Source: Anaerolineae bacterium (GTDB lineage: Bacteria > Chloroflexota > Anaerolineae > Aggregatilineales > Phototrophicaceae). From it: a stretch of DNA of 16,102 nt. The stretch is from the NCBI GenBank assembly GCA_014379235.1, contig JACMMD010000255.1, positions 1 through 16,102 on the forward strand, read 5' to 3'. Below the pieces are notes generated by a model. The model was not told the origin of the DNA, did not search any database, and worked only from the letters and a program-made list of their open reading frames with translations. Both the position numbers and the translations under genes were made by a program. Of the stretch, positions 6,491 through 14,206 are shown one piece after another (position 1 is the first letter of the stretch; every line of letters begins with the position of its first letter).

Positions 6491-6652
6491 ATTTCTTATT
6501 TGAATTTATTTGGGCAGGATAGATTGGTTTAGTCTAAGAACGTTTTGGAGAATGCGTCCAAATTATTGGCGGCGCTGACAAGGTTCTTATAGGCCACAAG
6601 TATTATTCGGTATGATAGTGGCATTATCAGAATACAGTGAAGGAAAATAACG

Positions 6653-8215
6653 ATGCTGCCTGCGTATCGCCCCGAAGCCCTGACCGATTTTTCGCAGCCT
6701 GCCAACGTCGAAGCGTTCGCCGCTGCGGTTGAAAGCGTCCGTACTCAGCTTGGCCAGAGCTATCCGATGATTATCGGCGGCCAAGAAGTCTGGTCGGACA
6801 ACACCTTTGACAGCACCAACCCCGCCCGCCCTGCTGATGTGGTGGCTACGTTTCCACAAGCAACAATCGCACAAGCCCAGAAGTCCATCGACCTCGCACA
6901 TGAGGCTTATTTAACGTGGCGCTTCGTCCCTGCGGATGAGCGGGCGCGTTTCTTACTGGTTGCTGCGGCGGAAATGCGGCGGCGCAAGCACGAGTTCAGC
7001 GCGTGGATGGTGTTCGAGGCGGGCAAAAGCTGGTACGAGGCCGACGCGGATACCTCGGAAGCGATTGACTTTCTCGAATACTATGCGCGCCAGATGATGC
7101 GGATGACACGGGCGCATGAGTTTCTGGCGATTCACCCGCCGGAAGAACTGGGTTTTGAGTACATCGCTCTCGGCGCGGTAGCCTGTATCCCACCGTGGAA
7201 CTTCCCCAACGCGATTCCGGCGGGCATGATGAGTGCGGCTCTGGTGGCGGGTAACGGCGTGGTTCTCAAGCCCGCCGAGGATACGCCGACTATCGCTTAC
7301 AAAATGTGCGAATTGTTCTGGGATCAGGGACTTCCGGCGGGGCTGCTGAACTTCATTACGGCCAACCCCGGCGGCGCGATTGGCGATGCGCTGGTGGATT
7401 ATCCGAAAACGCGGCTGATCGCGTTCACGGGGTCGAAGGTTATTGGTCAGCGTATTTTCGAGCGAGCCGCGAAGGTACATCCGGGCCAGTTGTGGCTCAA
7501 GCGCACGGTGTTGGAGATGGGGGGCAAAGATGCGGTGGTGGTCGATGAAACGGCTGACCTTGCCAGCGCCGCGCAGGGTATCGTGGCCAGCGCGTTCGGT
7601 TTTCAGGGGCAGAAATGTTCCGCTGGAAGCCGCGCTATTATCGCCCGCAGCGTTTACGAGGAAGTGGTCGGGATGGTAGTCGAGGGTGCGCGCAAGCTGA
7701 CGGTTGGCGAGACCGATCAAGGGCCGACGGTGGATATGGGGCCGGTCATCAACCGCAAGGCGTTCGATAAGATTATGGGCTACGTCGAGCATGGCCGCCA
7801 GAATCACACGCTGCTGCTCGGCGGCGAAGCTATCGAAACGGATACCAACGGCTATTTCATTCAGCCGACAATTTTTGGGGATGTGTCGGGAGATGCGAAG
7901 ATCGCGCAGGAAGAAATTTTCGGGCCGGTGCTGTCGATCATTCCGGCGAACGATTTCGAAGATCTACTGCGAATCGCCAACAGCACTGAGTACGGTCTGA
8001 CAGGCGCGTTTTACAGCCGTGATCGGGCGCGGATCGAACAGGCGCGGCGTGAGTTCCACGTCGGCAACCTGTACCTGAATCGCAAGGCGACGGGTGCAAT
8101 TGTGGGTGTGCATCCGTTCGGCGGCTTCAATATGAGCGGGACGGACAGCAAAGGCGGCGGACCGGATTACCTGCTGTTGTTCACACAGGCGAAGAGTATT
8201 GCGGAGAAGCTGTAG
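6653..8215 (+). CDS. pruA: L-glutamate gamma-semialdehyde dehydrogenase (P5C dehydrogenase)
   Basis: This 520-residue aldehyde dehydrogenase oxidises L-glutamate 5-semialdehyde (from P5C) to L-glutamate with NAD, the second step of proline breakdown (EC 1.2.1.88). The start ATG has AAGGA 8 bases upstream. The catalytic cysteine is C322 in GQKCSAGSR, the general base E288 in LEMGGKD, with N183 in PWNFP and K206 in VLKPAED for substrate and cofactor positioning; EIFGPVLS and the C-terminal HPFGGFNMSGTDSKGGGPDYL are also present. The opening residues (long N-terminal arm, YPMIIGG) and the signature FQGQKCSAGSR favour the P5C-dehydrogenase branch over generic aldehyde dehydrogenases. The proline dehydrogenase that makes its substrate is encoded two genes downstream, which strengthens the assignment. 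An exported amidohydrolase starts 34 bases after its stop. Confidence 0.94.
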   Translation: MLPAYRPEALTDFSQPANVEAFAAAVESVRTQLGQSYPMIIGGQEVWSDNTFDSTNPARPADVVATFPQATIAQAQKSIDLAHEAYLTWRFVPADERARFLLVAAAEMRRRKHEFSAWMVFEAGKSWYEADADTSEAIDFLEYYARQMMRMTRAHEFLAIHPPEELGFEYIALGAVACIPPWNFPNAIPAGMMSAALVAGNGVVLKPAEDTPTIAYKMCELFWDQGLPAGLLNFITANPGGAIGDALVDYPKTRLIAFTGSKVIGQRIFERAAKVHPGQLWLKRTVLEMGGKDAVVVDETADLASAAQGIVASAFGFQGQKCSAGSRAIIARSVYEEVVGMVVEGARKLTVGETDQGPTVDMGPVINRKAFDKIMGYVEHGRQNHTLLLGGEAIETDTNGYFIQPTIFGDVSGDAKIAQEEIFGPVLSIIPANDFEDLLRIANSTEYGLTGAFYSRDRARIEQARREFHVGNLYLNRKATGAIVGVHPFGGFNMSGTDSKGGGPDYLLLFTQAKSIAEKL

Positions 8216-8249
8216 AGGGCTATCCGCGCCGTGGGTTAGGAGTGAGCAC

Positions 8250-10043
8250 ATGAGCCGGTATCGTCCCGTTCTGATTTTCCTGTGGGCTGTTTGGCTGGCT
8301 GTCTCGACATACGCACAGGATCGTGACGCCATCGAAAATCTGGCGCTCGACAAACCTGTGACTGTTTCGCAGGCGCTGCCCGATTACCCGTCGACGCAAG
8401 CAGCGGATGGCATCCGTGAGGGACTCAATTGGTGGGGATCGGGCCAATTCGCGCCCCAGTGGATCGAAATCGACCTCGAAGTTCCGTCCACGATTCACGC
8501 GCTGCGGCTGGTGGCCAGTCAAGACCCGCAAGGGCTAACCGTTCACCATATCTACGTGAGTGAGGCAGGCCGGGAGTATCATCTGCTACACACGTTCGAG
8601 GAGATCACACACGATCAGCAAACGCTGGAGTACGTCCTGCCAGAGCCGCGCGCGGGCATCCGCTTTGTTAGGATCGAGACGGTGGAAAGCCCGTCGGTGT
8701 CGTGGCGTGAGATTGAAGTGCTGGGCACGCCGGATGCGCCCATTGTCAGCGCAGCCGCTATCAATGTCGATGTGGAACAGCAGCCGGAGGTGCCGTCGAT
8801 AATCTTCTACAACGGACAGGTTGTGACGATGAACGCCGATGCTCCATCCGCCAGCGCCCTCGCCGTCGCGGGGGAAATGATCGTCGCTGTAGGGGCGGAC
8901 GCTGATGTGCTGGCGCTGGCGGGGGCGAACACGCGCTTGATTGACTTGCAGGGACGCGCCCTGATGCCGGGTTTCGTCGATCCCCATACGCATCTGTTCA
9001 ACGATGCTGTATCTACGCTCGGTCTGACGCTGGAAGAGGCGCAGCAGGTGGCGTTAAGTTATGGTTTTACCACGATGGGGAATCTGTACACAGAGCCGGA
9101 GTTCGTCGAGCAGATGCGGGAGTTTGAGAACGACGGGCTGCGGATTCGCACTAGTTTATACTTAATCGCCAACACTAACTGCGGCGACTTAATGGGTGAC
9201 TGGTACTTGGACTATCCGCAGACGCGCGAGCCGGGCGAACTGTTACGCATTGGCGGTGTGAAAATCTTTGCTGATGGCGGCACTTGCAATCGCCCCGCCT
9301 TCAGCTATGAGGATCCAACGCTCGGCTATGGCGACCTGTTCCTATCGCAAGAGGCGCTTAACGAACTGGTGGCGGACGTGCAAGCGTCGGGGTATCAGGT
9401 CGTAATCCACGCGCTTGGTGATCGGGCTGTCGAGACCGCGCAGAACGCCATCGAATTTGCACTCGATGGTCAGCCGAACAGCTACCGCCACCGTATAGAC
9501 CACAACACCGTCATCCGCCCGGAACTGCTGCCACGCTACAGCGAGATCGGCATCGTAGCGGTCATTTTCGGCACGTATCCGGCATGTAATCCGTTCAGCG
9601 ACCCGCCGCCACCGCCCTATGACAGTTGGGAATGGAACTGGCGCGGGCTGATCGATGCCAACCCCGGCTTGCATATCGCTTGGCATGGCGACGACCCATA
9701 TATCGGGCCGATTAGCCCGCTGGGGGAACTCTACAGCATGGTCACACTTCATCAAATCGACCCGGATGGCGTCACGATCTGTGATACGCCGGAGTGGTTA
9801 ACGAACAAGACGCTGACGGTTGAGGAAGCGCTGCCGATGATGACTATCGAGGCGGCTTATGCGTTGTTCCGAGATGAGGAAGTCGGCAGTTTGGAGGTCG
9901 GCAAGTATGCCGACTTGCTGGTGGTATCGGATAATCCGCTAGCTGTCGAGCCGGAGTCGATCAAGGATATCGAGGTATGGCTGACGATGATCGGTGGACA
10001 AACGGAGTATTGTATGCCGGGCCGAGGGGAGTTTTGCCCTTGA
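8250..10043 (+). CDS. Exported amidohydrolase (YtcJ-like) with N-terminal F5/8C-like domain
   Basis: This 597-residue protein begins at the ATG at 8250, with AGGAG 7 bases upstream; the upstream in-frame extension overlaps the previous gene and would bury the signal peptide. Residues 1-22 are a Sec signal peptide ending TYA before Q23. Residues about 29-160 resemble a discoidin/F5-8C carbohydrate-binding-like domain (NLALDKPVTVS ... WIEIDLE ... RFVRIETVES ... WREIEVLG). Residues about 183-583 are an amidohydrolase-3 domain: H246 and H248 (DPHTH), K338 (GVKIFADGG), H387 (VIHALGDRA), H414/H418 (YRHRIDH) and D481/D482 (WHGDDPY) are the expected metal and catalytic ligands; the family C-terminus VGSLEVGKYADLLVV is present. 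The substrate is unknown. Lying between the two proline-oxidation genes, it might release proline from an extracellular N-acyl or peptide compound (inference). Confidence 0.88.
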   Translation: MSRYRPVLIFLWAVWLAVSTYAQDRDAIENLALDKPVTVSQALPDYPSTQAADGIREGLNWWGSGQFAPQWIEIDLEVPSTIHALRLVASQDPQGLTVHHIYVSEAGREYHLLHTFEEITHDQQTLEYVLPEPRAGIRFVRIETVESPSVSWREIEVLGTPDAPIVSAAAINVDVEQQPEVPSIIFYNGQVVTMNADAPSASALAVAGEMIVAVGADADVLALAGANTRLIDLQGRALMPGFVDPHTHLFNDAVSTLGLTLEEAQQVALSYGFTTMGNLYTEPEFVEQMREFENDGLRIRTSLYLIANTNCGDLMGDWYLDYPQTREPGELLRIGGVKIFADGGTCNRPAFSYEDPTLGYGDLFLSQEALNELVADVQASGYQVVIHALGDRAVETAQNAIEFALDGQPNSYRHRIDHNTVIRPELLPRYSEIGIVAVIFGTYPACNPFSDPPPPPYDSWEWNWRGLIDANPGLHIAWHGDDPYIGPISPLGELYSMVTLHQIDPDGVTICDTPEWLTNKTLTVEEALPMMTIEAAYALFRDEEVGSLEVGKYADLLVVSDNPLAVEPESIKDIEVWLTMIGGQTEYCMPGRGEFCP

Positions 10044-10136
10044 GCGTCCATAATGGCGGCGCGCCGCTGAGAGTGGCTGTACGTTTCAGTTAGGGCCAAA
10101 CCTTAGCGGCAATTGATTTGACAGCGAGGATCGGCG

Positions 10137-11069
10137 ATGCTGCGTGGAATGTTCCTGTATCTATCATCGGCGGGTTGGGCGCGAACGTTCACGACCAACT
10201 TCCCTCTCGCGCAGCGCGCCACGCGGCGATTCGTCGCGGGCGAGACGGTTGAAGCGGCCATCGAAGCGACGCGGCGGTTGAACGCTAAAGGGCTGCTGGC
10301 GTCGCTGGATATTCTCGGCGAGAACACACACAGCGAAGCCGACGCCTTGCGCTCGACTGAGGCTTATCTATACCTGATCGACGCGATCCGCGCGGCGCAG
10401 GTTCAGACAAGCTGTTCGCTCAAGCTGACGCAGTTGGGACTCGATCTGGGCGAAGAAATCGCCGTGAAGAACCTGCGGCGCATCCTTGAAAAAGCGCATG
10501 ACGTGGGCTTGGACATCACGATTGATATGGAAAGTTCGGAGTACACCGAGCGGACGCTGCGAATTTATCGCATGGTGCGCGATGAATATGGCTTCAAAAA
10601 CGTCAGCACGGTGATTCAAGCATACCTATTTCGCAGCGCCGACGACATGCGCGCTTTGGCTCAAGAGGGCGCACATATCCGGCTGTGCAAAGGCGCGTAT
10701 CAAGAGCCGCCGGAAGTGGCATTCCCTGAGAAAGTCGATGTGGACGCGAACACTGTTCGCATCATGAAGGACTTCATGCGCGCAGAAAATCGGGCGCGGG
10801 GTGCGTACCTGATGATCGCCACGCATGACCCGAATATCATCCGCGAAGCTGAAGAGTACATCCAAGCGAATAACATCCCGTCGAGCGAGTTCGAGTTTCA
10901 AATGCTGTACGGGATTCGCAGCACTACCCAGGAACAGCTTGCCGCGAGGGGCTATCAGATGCGGGTGTACGTTCCATTTGGGATGGAGTGGTATCCGTAT
11001 TTCATGCGGCGGCTGGCGGAGCGCCCTGCGAATGTGTGGTTCATTTTGAAAAATCTGGTACGGGGATAG
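10137..11069 (+). CDS. Proline dehydrogenase (monofunctional, FAD-dependent)
   Basis: This 310-residue protein is the single-function proline dehydrogenase (EC 1.5.5.2), which oxidises L-proline to P5C and passes electrons to the quinone pool at the membrane face. The start ATG has GAGGA 6 bases upstream. Family motifs lie in barrel order: LKLTQLGLD (95-103), ITIDMESSEYT (127-137), VIQAYL (159-164), IRLCKGAYQEP (181-191), MIATHD (226-231), FQMLYGIR (254-261), VYVPFGMEWYPYFMRRLAERPAN (277-299). R291 and R292 correspond to the paired arginines that hold the proline carboxylate in the Thermus enzyme. Length matches the short bacterial class, not the PutA fusion. Together with the P5C dehydrogenase upstream it completes proline to glutamate. 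A CTTTAGC-type repeat follows the stop codon. Confidence 0.94.
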   Translation: MLRGMFLYLSSAGWARTFTTNFPLAQRATRRFVAGETVEAAIEATRRLNAKGLLASLDILGENTHSEADALRSTEAYLYLIDAIRAAQVQTSCSLKLTQLGLDLGEEIAVKNLRRILEKAHDVGLDITIDMESSEYTERTLRIYRMVRDEYGFKNVSTVIQAYLFRSADDMRALAQEGAHIRLCKGAYQEPPEVAFPEKVDVDANTVRIMKDFMRAENRARGAYLMIATHDPNIIREAEEYIQANNIPSSEFEFQMLYGIRSTTQEQLAARGYQMRVYVPFGMEWYPYFMRRLAERPANVWFILKNLVRG

Positions 11070-11110
11070 GGAAAGTCTTTAGCCATCAGCTAAAGCCAAA
11101 GACAAAGCTT
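11070..11110 (+). repeat. CTTTAGC-type composite repeat after proline dehydrogenase
   Basis: CTTTAGC (11077-11083) and GCTAAAG (11089-11095) form a 7-bp hairpin with loop CATCA. The flanking words CATCAGC and AAAGACAAAG also occur after dinB (TATCAGCAAAAGACAAAGG at 6379-6398). It lies 7 bases after the stop codon. There is no T-run, so it is not a classical terminator. Confidence 0.55.
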
Positions 11111-11130
11111 ATGCAGGTTTTTGCGAGTCG

Positions 11131-11161
11131 CTTGTATGGGTGCTACCCGATATAATACAAG
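11131..11161 (+). promoter_or_regulatory. Promoter -10 inside an inverted repeat, upstream of the family-1 binding protein
   Basis: A perfect TATAAT lies at 11151-11156, about 98 bases before the chosen start. No good -35 is visible at normal distance. The dyad CTTGTAT (11131-11137) / ATACAAG (11155-11161) surrounds and overlaps the -10, with an inner GGGT/ACCC pair (11138-11141, 11145-11148). This is the layout expected for a repressor site, for example of a sugar-responsive regulator, but the regulator is not identified. Confidence 0.42.
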
Positions 11162-11253
11162 CGTCGTACTCAACAAAAATCTATATCGGTTTCCTCTCAT
11201 CGCTGCCGTTCATCGAGAAGGCTCGGCTTTCTCTAGTTTTGAATGAAAACCTC

Positions 11254-12624
11254 ATGGCTCAATCCAAATTCTTGTTCCGTATATTGTTGGCGACTGCCCT
11301 ACTGTTAGGCGCGTTTGGTGTTTCATTCGCGCAAGAGGCTGCGGTCAATTTGACAGTGATGTGCCGCTGTGTTCAGGGTGGCACGAATAACAGTATGTTC
11401 GTGTGGCTGACCACATTTGTCATCCCGACATTTGAAGAATTGATGGCGCAGCAAGGGCGCGACGTGCATGTCGAGTTCGACGGATTCGATGGGACGGACG
11501 AGGAACATAAGGCGTATCTGTTCGAGGCGCTGCGTTCCGATGAGGCGGCGGATTTGCTATCTATGGATGGCTTCTGGGTAGCCGATTTCGCCTCTGAGGG
11601 ATTGCTGAGTCCACTTGAGAATGTCGCTGGCGAGTCGGTGAATGAGTGGGATGGCTGGGATCATATCCCCGAAGGCATCCGCTCGATCATGCGTTTTCGC
11701 GGCGACGTGTACGGTGTTCCGATTGGAACCGATGTGCGAATGATTTTCTACCGCCGCGATCTGTTCCAAGCCGCCGGAATCCCCTTCCCGTGGCAGCCGA
11801 TGAGCTGGGGCGACGTGTTGGACGCAGGGCGGGCGTTGAAGGCTGTCGGCGTCGAAACGCCGATTCAGATCAACGCTGGCACGGCGATGGGCGAAGCGAC
11901 TACGATGCAGGGCTATTTCATGACTCTGTTGAGCGCGGGCGGGCATATGTACGATTTCGACCAAGAGAAGTGGATCGTCAGCAGCCCGGCCATGCTGGAA
12001 GCGCTGAACTTCTACGCCTCGATTTACGGTGATGAGGCGTTGGGCGACCCTGAAATCCAGTTGGCAGCCGACGGGCGCGAACGTTCATTTGAGGCGTTTG
12101 AGGCCGGACGGATTGGGATGCTGGTGGAAAGCGATTGGTTCTGGCGCGACGCGGTTGTCGATGTGCTCGGTGTTGAAGAACGGAACAACGTCGTCGGTTG
12201 GGCGATGATGCCAGCTATCGAGCCGGGACTGGGTTATCAGCAGCAGGATTTTGTGAGCATCTCCGGCGGCGGCGGTTGGGTGATGAACCCGGATACCGAA
12301 CATCCGGCGGAAGCGTGGGCGCTGCTGGCGCATATGTCGAGTATCGACTCCGCTCGTGCGTTCGAGATTTTGCAACCGCGAATCAGCTTCCGCGATGATG
12401 TGCCCGTCGAAGGTGACGCGGTGATGACGGCTATGGGCGTGGCGCTGCTGCCGCTCAGTACGACGCGGCCCCTGCTGCCGGAATACGCGCAGGTTAGCTA
12501 TGAGGCGCAGTTGATGACCGAGCGTGTGGTTTCGGGCGAGATGACGCCGGAAGAAGCGATAGCGGCTTATGCTGAGGCGGTTGAGGAGATCGTTGGCGCG
12601 GAGAATGTGATTTCGATTGAGTAG
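11254..12624 (+). CDS. Extracellular solute-binding protein, family 1 (carbohydrate ABC type)
   Basis: This 456-residue exported binding protein starts at the ATG at 11254. An upstream in-frame GTG at 11140 would place the TATAAT promoter inside the gene and 38 residues ahead of the signal peptide, so it is rejected. The signal peptide covers 1-26 (MAQSKFLFRILLATALLLGAFGVSFA before Q27), with no lipobox. Family features include WLTTFVIPTFEELM, the ADLLSMDGFWVADFASEGLLSPL stretch, the hinge-type YGVPIGTDVRMIFYRRDLFQAAGI, AGRIGMLVESDWFW and a C-terminal helix EMTPEEAIAAYAEAVEEIV. Such proteins deliver sugars or oligosaccharides to ABC permeases. No permease or ATPase gene follows; the next gene is a PHP metallohydrolase, so transporter partners lie elsewhere or this binder is an orphan. 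The ribosome-binding site is weak. Confidence 0.9.
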   Translation: MAQSKFLFRILLATALLLGAFGVSFAQEAAVNLTVMCRCVQGGTNNSMFVWLTTFVIPTFEELMAQQGRDVHVEFDGFDGTDEEHKAYLFEALRSDEAADLLSMDGFWVADFASEGLLSPLENVAGESVNEWDGWDHIPEGIRSIMRFRGDVYGVPIGTDVRMIFYRRDLFQAAGIPFPWQPMSWGDVLDAGRALKAVGVETPIQINAGTAMGEATTMQGYFMTLLSAGGHMYDFDQEKWIVSSPAMLEALNFYASIYGDEALGDPEIQLAADGRERSFEAFEAGRIGMLVESDWFWRDAVVDVLGVEERNNVVGWAMMPAIEPGLGYQQQDFVSISGGGGWVMNPDTEHPAEAWALLAHMSSIDSARAFEILQPRISFRDDVPVEGDAVMTAMGVALLPLSTTRPLLPEYAQVSYEAQLMTERVVSGEMTPEEAIAAYAEAVEEIVGAENVISIE

Positions 12625-12700
12625 CCTTTAGCGGTTAGCCATTAGCCGTAAGCTAAGAGAAAAGCGTATCACAAGGGTACAAAGGGTCAAAGGTACAAGG
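12625..12700 (+). repeat. Composite repeat between the binding protein and the PHP gene
   Basis: Directly after the stop codon come CTTTAGCGGTTAGCCATTAG-type words (12625-12656). A purine-rich stretch follows, whose 32 bases at 12669-12700 match 6458-6489 with a single mismatch (T for G). The similarity extends a few bases further upstream (AAAAGC). Both copies therefore have the same order: AGC-rich words, then CACAAGG-rich words. Confidence 0.75.
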
Positions 12701-12725
12701 AAAAAAATCAGGATTATAGAATTCA

Positions 12726-13958
12726 GTGACGAGCAGCTATGAAATCGTCCTTGAGGGGCATATGCCTACGGGGCGTGAGAAGTTTTACGAAAATGTTCCG
12801 TTCGCCATGCCTCCGAATGTGAGGCGGCTGGACGTGCGCTACGACTACAGCGATAAGATCGGCTCTGATCCGCATTTGACGGGCGGCAACACGGTTGACA
12901 TCGGGCTGTTCGACCATCGGGGCGTTGACTTCTTGAATGCGGGTTTTCGCGGATGGACGGGCAGCGCTCGCAGCGAGTTTTTCATCACGGGCACGAACGC
13001 GACTCCCGGTTATTTGCGCGGCCCACTGACTGCGGGAAGGTGGTATGTGTGCCTCGGCTTTTACAAAGTGGGGCCGAATGGCTGCGATTTTCGCGTGACG
13101 GTGCGTTTTACTTTTGGCGATGAGCAGACGGTTGAAATGCCAGCGCTGCTGGCGCTCGATACCCCGCAGAAGCCCTATCCAGCGTCCGCAGACGGATGGT
13201 ATAAGGGCGAACTTCACTGTCACTCGGTCAACAGCGATGGGGATTCAACAGCGCAAGACGTTATCATTCAGGCGCAGGCGCTCGGCTTGGATTTTCTGGC
13301 GATCACCGATCATAACAATTTGACGCATCTTGCGGATTTAGCGCGTCTGGTAGGCGAAGGTTTCCCGAACTTGATGCTCATTCCCGGCTGCGAAGTGACG
13401 ACCTATCGCGGTCACTGGAATGTGTGGGGGCTGGAAGAATGGGTCGATTTTCGTATAGTTAGTCACAACGATATGCGTCGGGCGATTAACTTCGCGGTTG
13501 AGCGCGACTATTTGACCTCGTGCAATCATCCGCGCGATTATGGGCCGATGTGGGAATACGACGATGTAGAAGGCTATCACTGCGTCGAGGTCTGGAATGG
13601 GCCGTGGCGGCTGTTCAACGAGCAGTCGCTGGCGTTCTGGGAAAAGCGACTGCGGGAAGGTAAGCAGTTGGTAGCTGTCGGCGGCAGCGATATGCACCGT
13701 TTGAAATCGGCGCATCATGCACACATCGCCACGCCAACGATGTGGATTTACTGTTCTGGCGAACCGTCAGCTTCGGGCATTTTGGCCGGTTTGCGCGCTG
13801 GACATGCTTTCATCAGCGATGCACCTGACGGGCCGCAAATTTACTTATCGTCCGGCGATGCAATCATGGGTGATGTTCTGCCTTATGCGGATGCTGTTGA
13901 TGTTCAGGTTCGTGTAGTCAATGGTAAAGCAACATGTCTGCAACTGATCGACGCGTAA
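12726..13958 (+). CDS. CehA-like PHP-domain metallohydrolase, truncated by an in-frame TAA
   Basis: This 410-residue reading frame begins at GTG (12726). The start was chosen because the conserved beta strand IVLEGHMPTGREKFYENVPF begins at residue 7; the ribosome-binding site is weak (AGGA 11 bases away). Residues 1-135 form an all-beta N-terminal domain. Residues 158-345 are a PHP phosphoesterase-like domain with apparent metal ligands H164 and H166 (GELHCHS), D171, D195 and H196 (ITDHNNL), E223 (GCEVT), H230, H268 (CNHPRD), D322 and H324 (GGSDMHR). Relatives are cytoplasmic metal-dependent hydrolases acting on phosphate or carbamate esters; the substrate here is unknown. The frame stops at TAA (13956-13958), but the same frame continues with a typical family C-terminus to 14117, so the gene appears to carry a nonsense change. 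The PHP domain itself is complete. Confidence 0.87.
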   Translation: MTSSYEIVLEGHMPTGREKFYENVPFAMPPNVRRLDVRYDYSDKIGSDPHLTGGNTVDIGLFDHRGVDFLNAGFRGWTGSARSEFFITGTNATPGYLRGPLTAGRWYVCLGFYKVGPNGCDFRVTVRFTFGDEQTVEMPALLALDTPQKPYPASADGWYKGELHCHSVNSDGDSTAQDVIIQAQALGLDFLAITDHNNLTHLADLARLVGEGFPNLMLIPGCEVTTYRGHWNVWGLEEWVDFRIVSHNDMRRAINFAVERDYLTSCNHPRDYGPMWEYDDVEGYHCVEVWNGPWRLFNEQSLAFWEKRLREGKQLVAVGGSDMHRLKSAHHAHIATPTMWIYCSGEPSASGILAGLRAGHAFISDAPDGPQIYLSSGDAIMGDVLPYADAVDVQVRVVNGKATCLQLIDA

Positions 13959-14117
13959 GGGATACGGCACGAAGTTCTGGTTGAGAACGACGATCAGCGT
14001 TTCTCGATGGTGATTTCTGAGGCGCGGTTGTACTTGCGGGCGCAGTTGGTTGAGGCGGATGAGGCTGATTTGATCGTTCGGGCGCTGACGAATCCGATGT
14101 GTTTAACCCCTCCCTAA
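13959..14117 (+). pseudogene. Detached C-terminal part of the CehA-like PHP gene
   Basis: In the same frame as the gene upstream, 52 codons follow the TAA: GIRHEVLVENDDQRFSMVIS, then EARLYLRAQLVEADEADLIV, then RALTNPMCLTPP. The end RALTNPM resembles the usual C-terminus of CehA-like proteins (ALTNPI/ALSNPI). There is no start codon with a ribosome-binding site, so it is unlikely to be translated alone. One C-to-T change (CAA to TAA, Gln to stop) would explain the break. The final TAA (14115-14117) lies inside a dispersed repeat that begins at about 14105. Confidence 0.72.
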
Positions 14118-14143
14118 ATCCCTCCCCGCAGGCGGAGAGGGAC
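14105..14143 (+). repeat. Dispersed repeat AACCCCTCCCTAAATCCC type (copy 1)
   Basis: The segment starting AACCCCTCCCTAAATCC and ending GGCGGAGAGGGAC recurs at 15701-15736 with a small deletion and a few substitutions. CCCTCCCCGC and GCGGAGAGGG can pair as a hairpin with one C-A mismatch. The repeat overlaps the end of the PHP reading frame and supplies its last stop codon. Confidence 0.8.
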
Positions 14144-14154
14144 CTAAAAGCAAA

Positions 14155-14180
14155 CCGGGGATTTCAATCCCCGGCTAGAA
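14155..14180 (+). repeat. Palindromic repeat, hairpin plus CTAGAA tail (copy 2)
   Basis: CCGGGGATT (14155-14163) and AATCCCCGG (14166-14174) are perfect reverse complements around TC, followed by CTAGAA. The preceding AAAGCAAA is shared with the copy at 15662. It lies between the convergent PHP and secreted-protein genes, 12 bases after the other repeat. Confidence 0.85.
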
Positions 14181-14206
14181 TGCAGTTTTCGACAGCCAGT
14201 ATTCAA

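Noticed and set aside
6953..7807. 284-codon minus-strand open frame opposite P5C dehydrogenase
   Set aside because: It is antisense to a conserved catalytic domain, with no initiation signal and no motif.
10056..10067. Perfect 12-base palindrome GCGGCGCGCCGC between the amidohydrolase and proline dehydrogenase
   Set aside because: It is a short GC-only palindrome with no copies or T-run; expected by chance in this composition.
10118..10123. Perfect TTGACA just before the proline dehydrogenase gene
   Set aside because: A -10 at the right distance would lie past the ATG at 10137, and none is present there; probably chance.
11140..11253. 38-residue N-terminal extension of the family-1 binding protein
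   Set aside because: It would put the signal peptide internally and TATAAT inside the gene.
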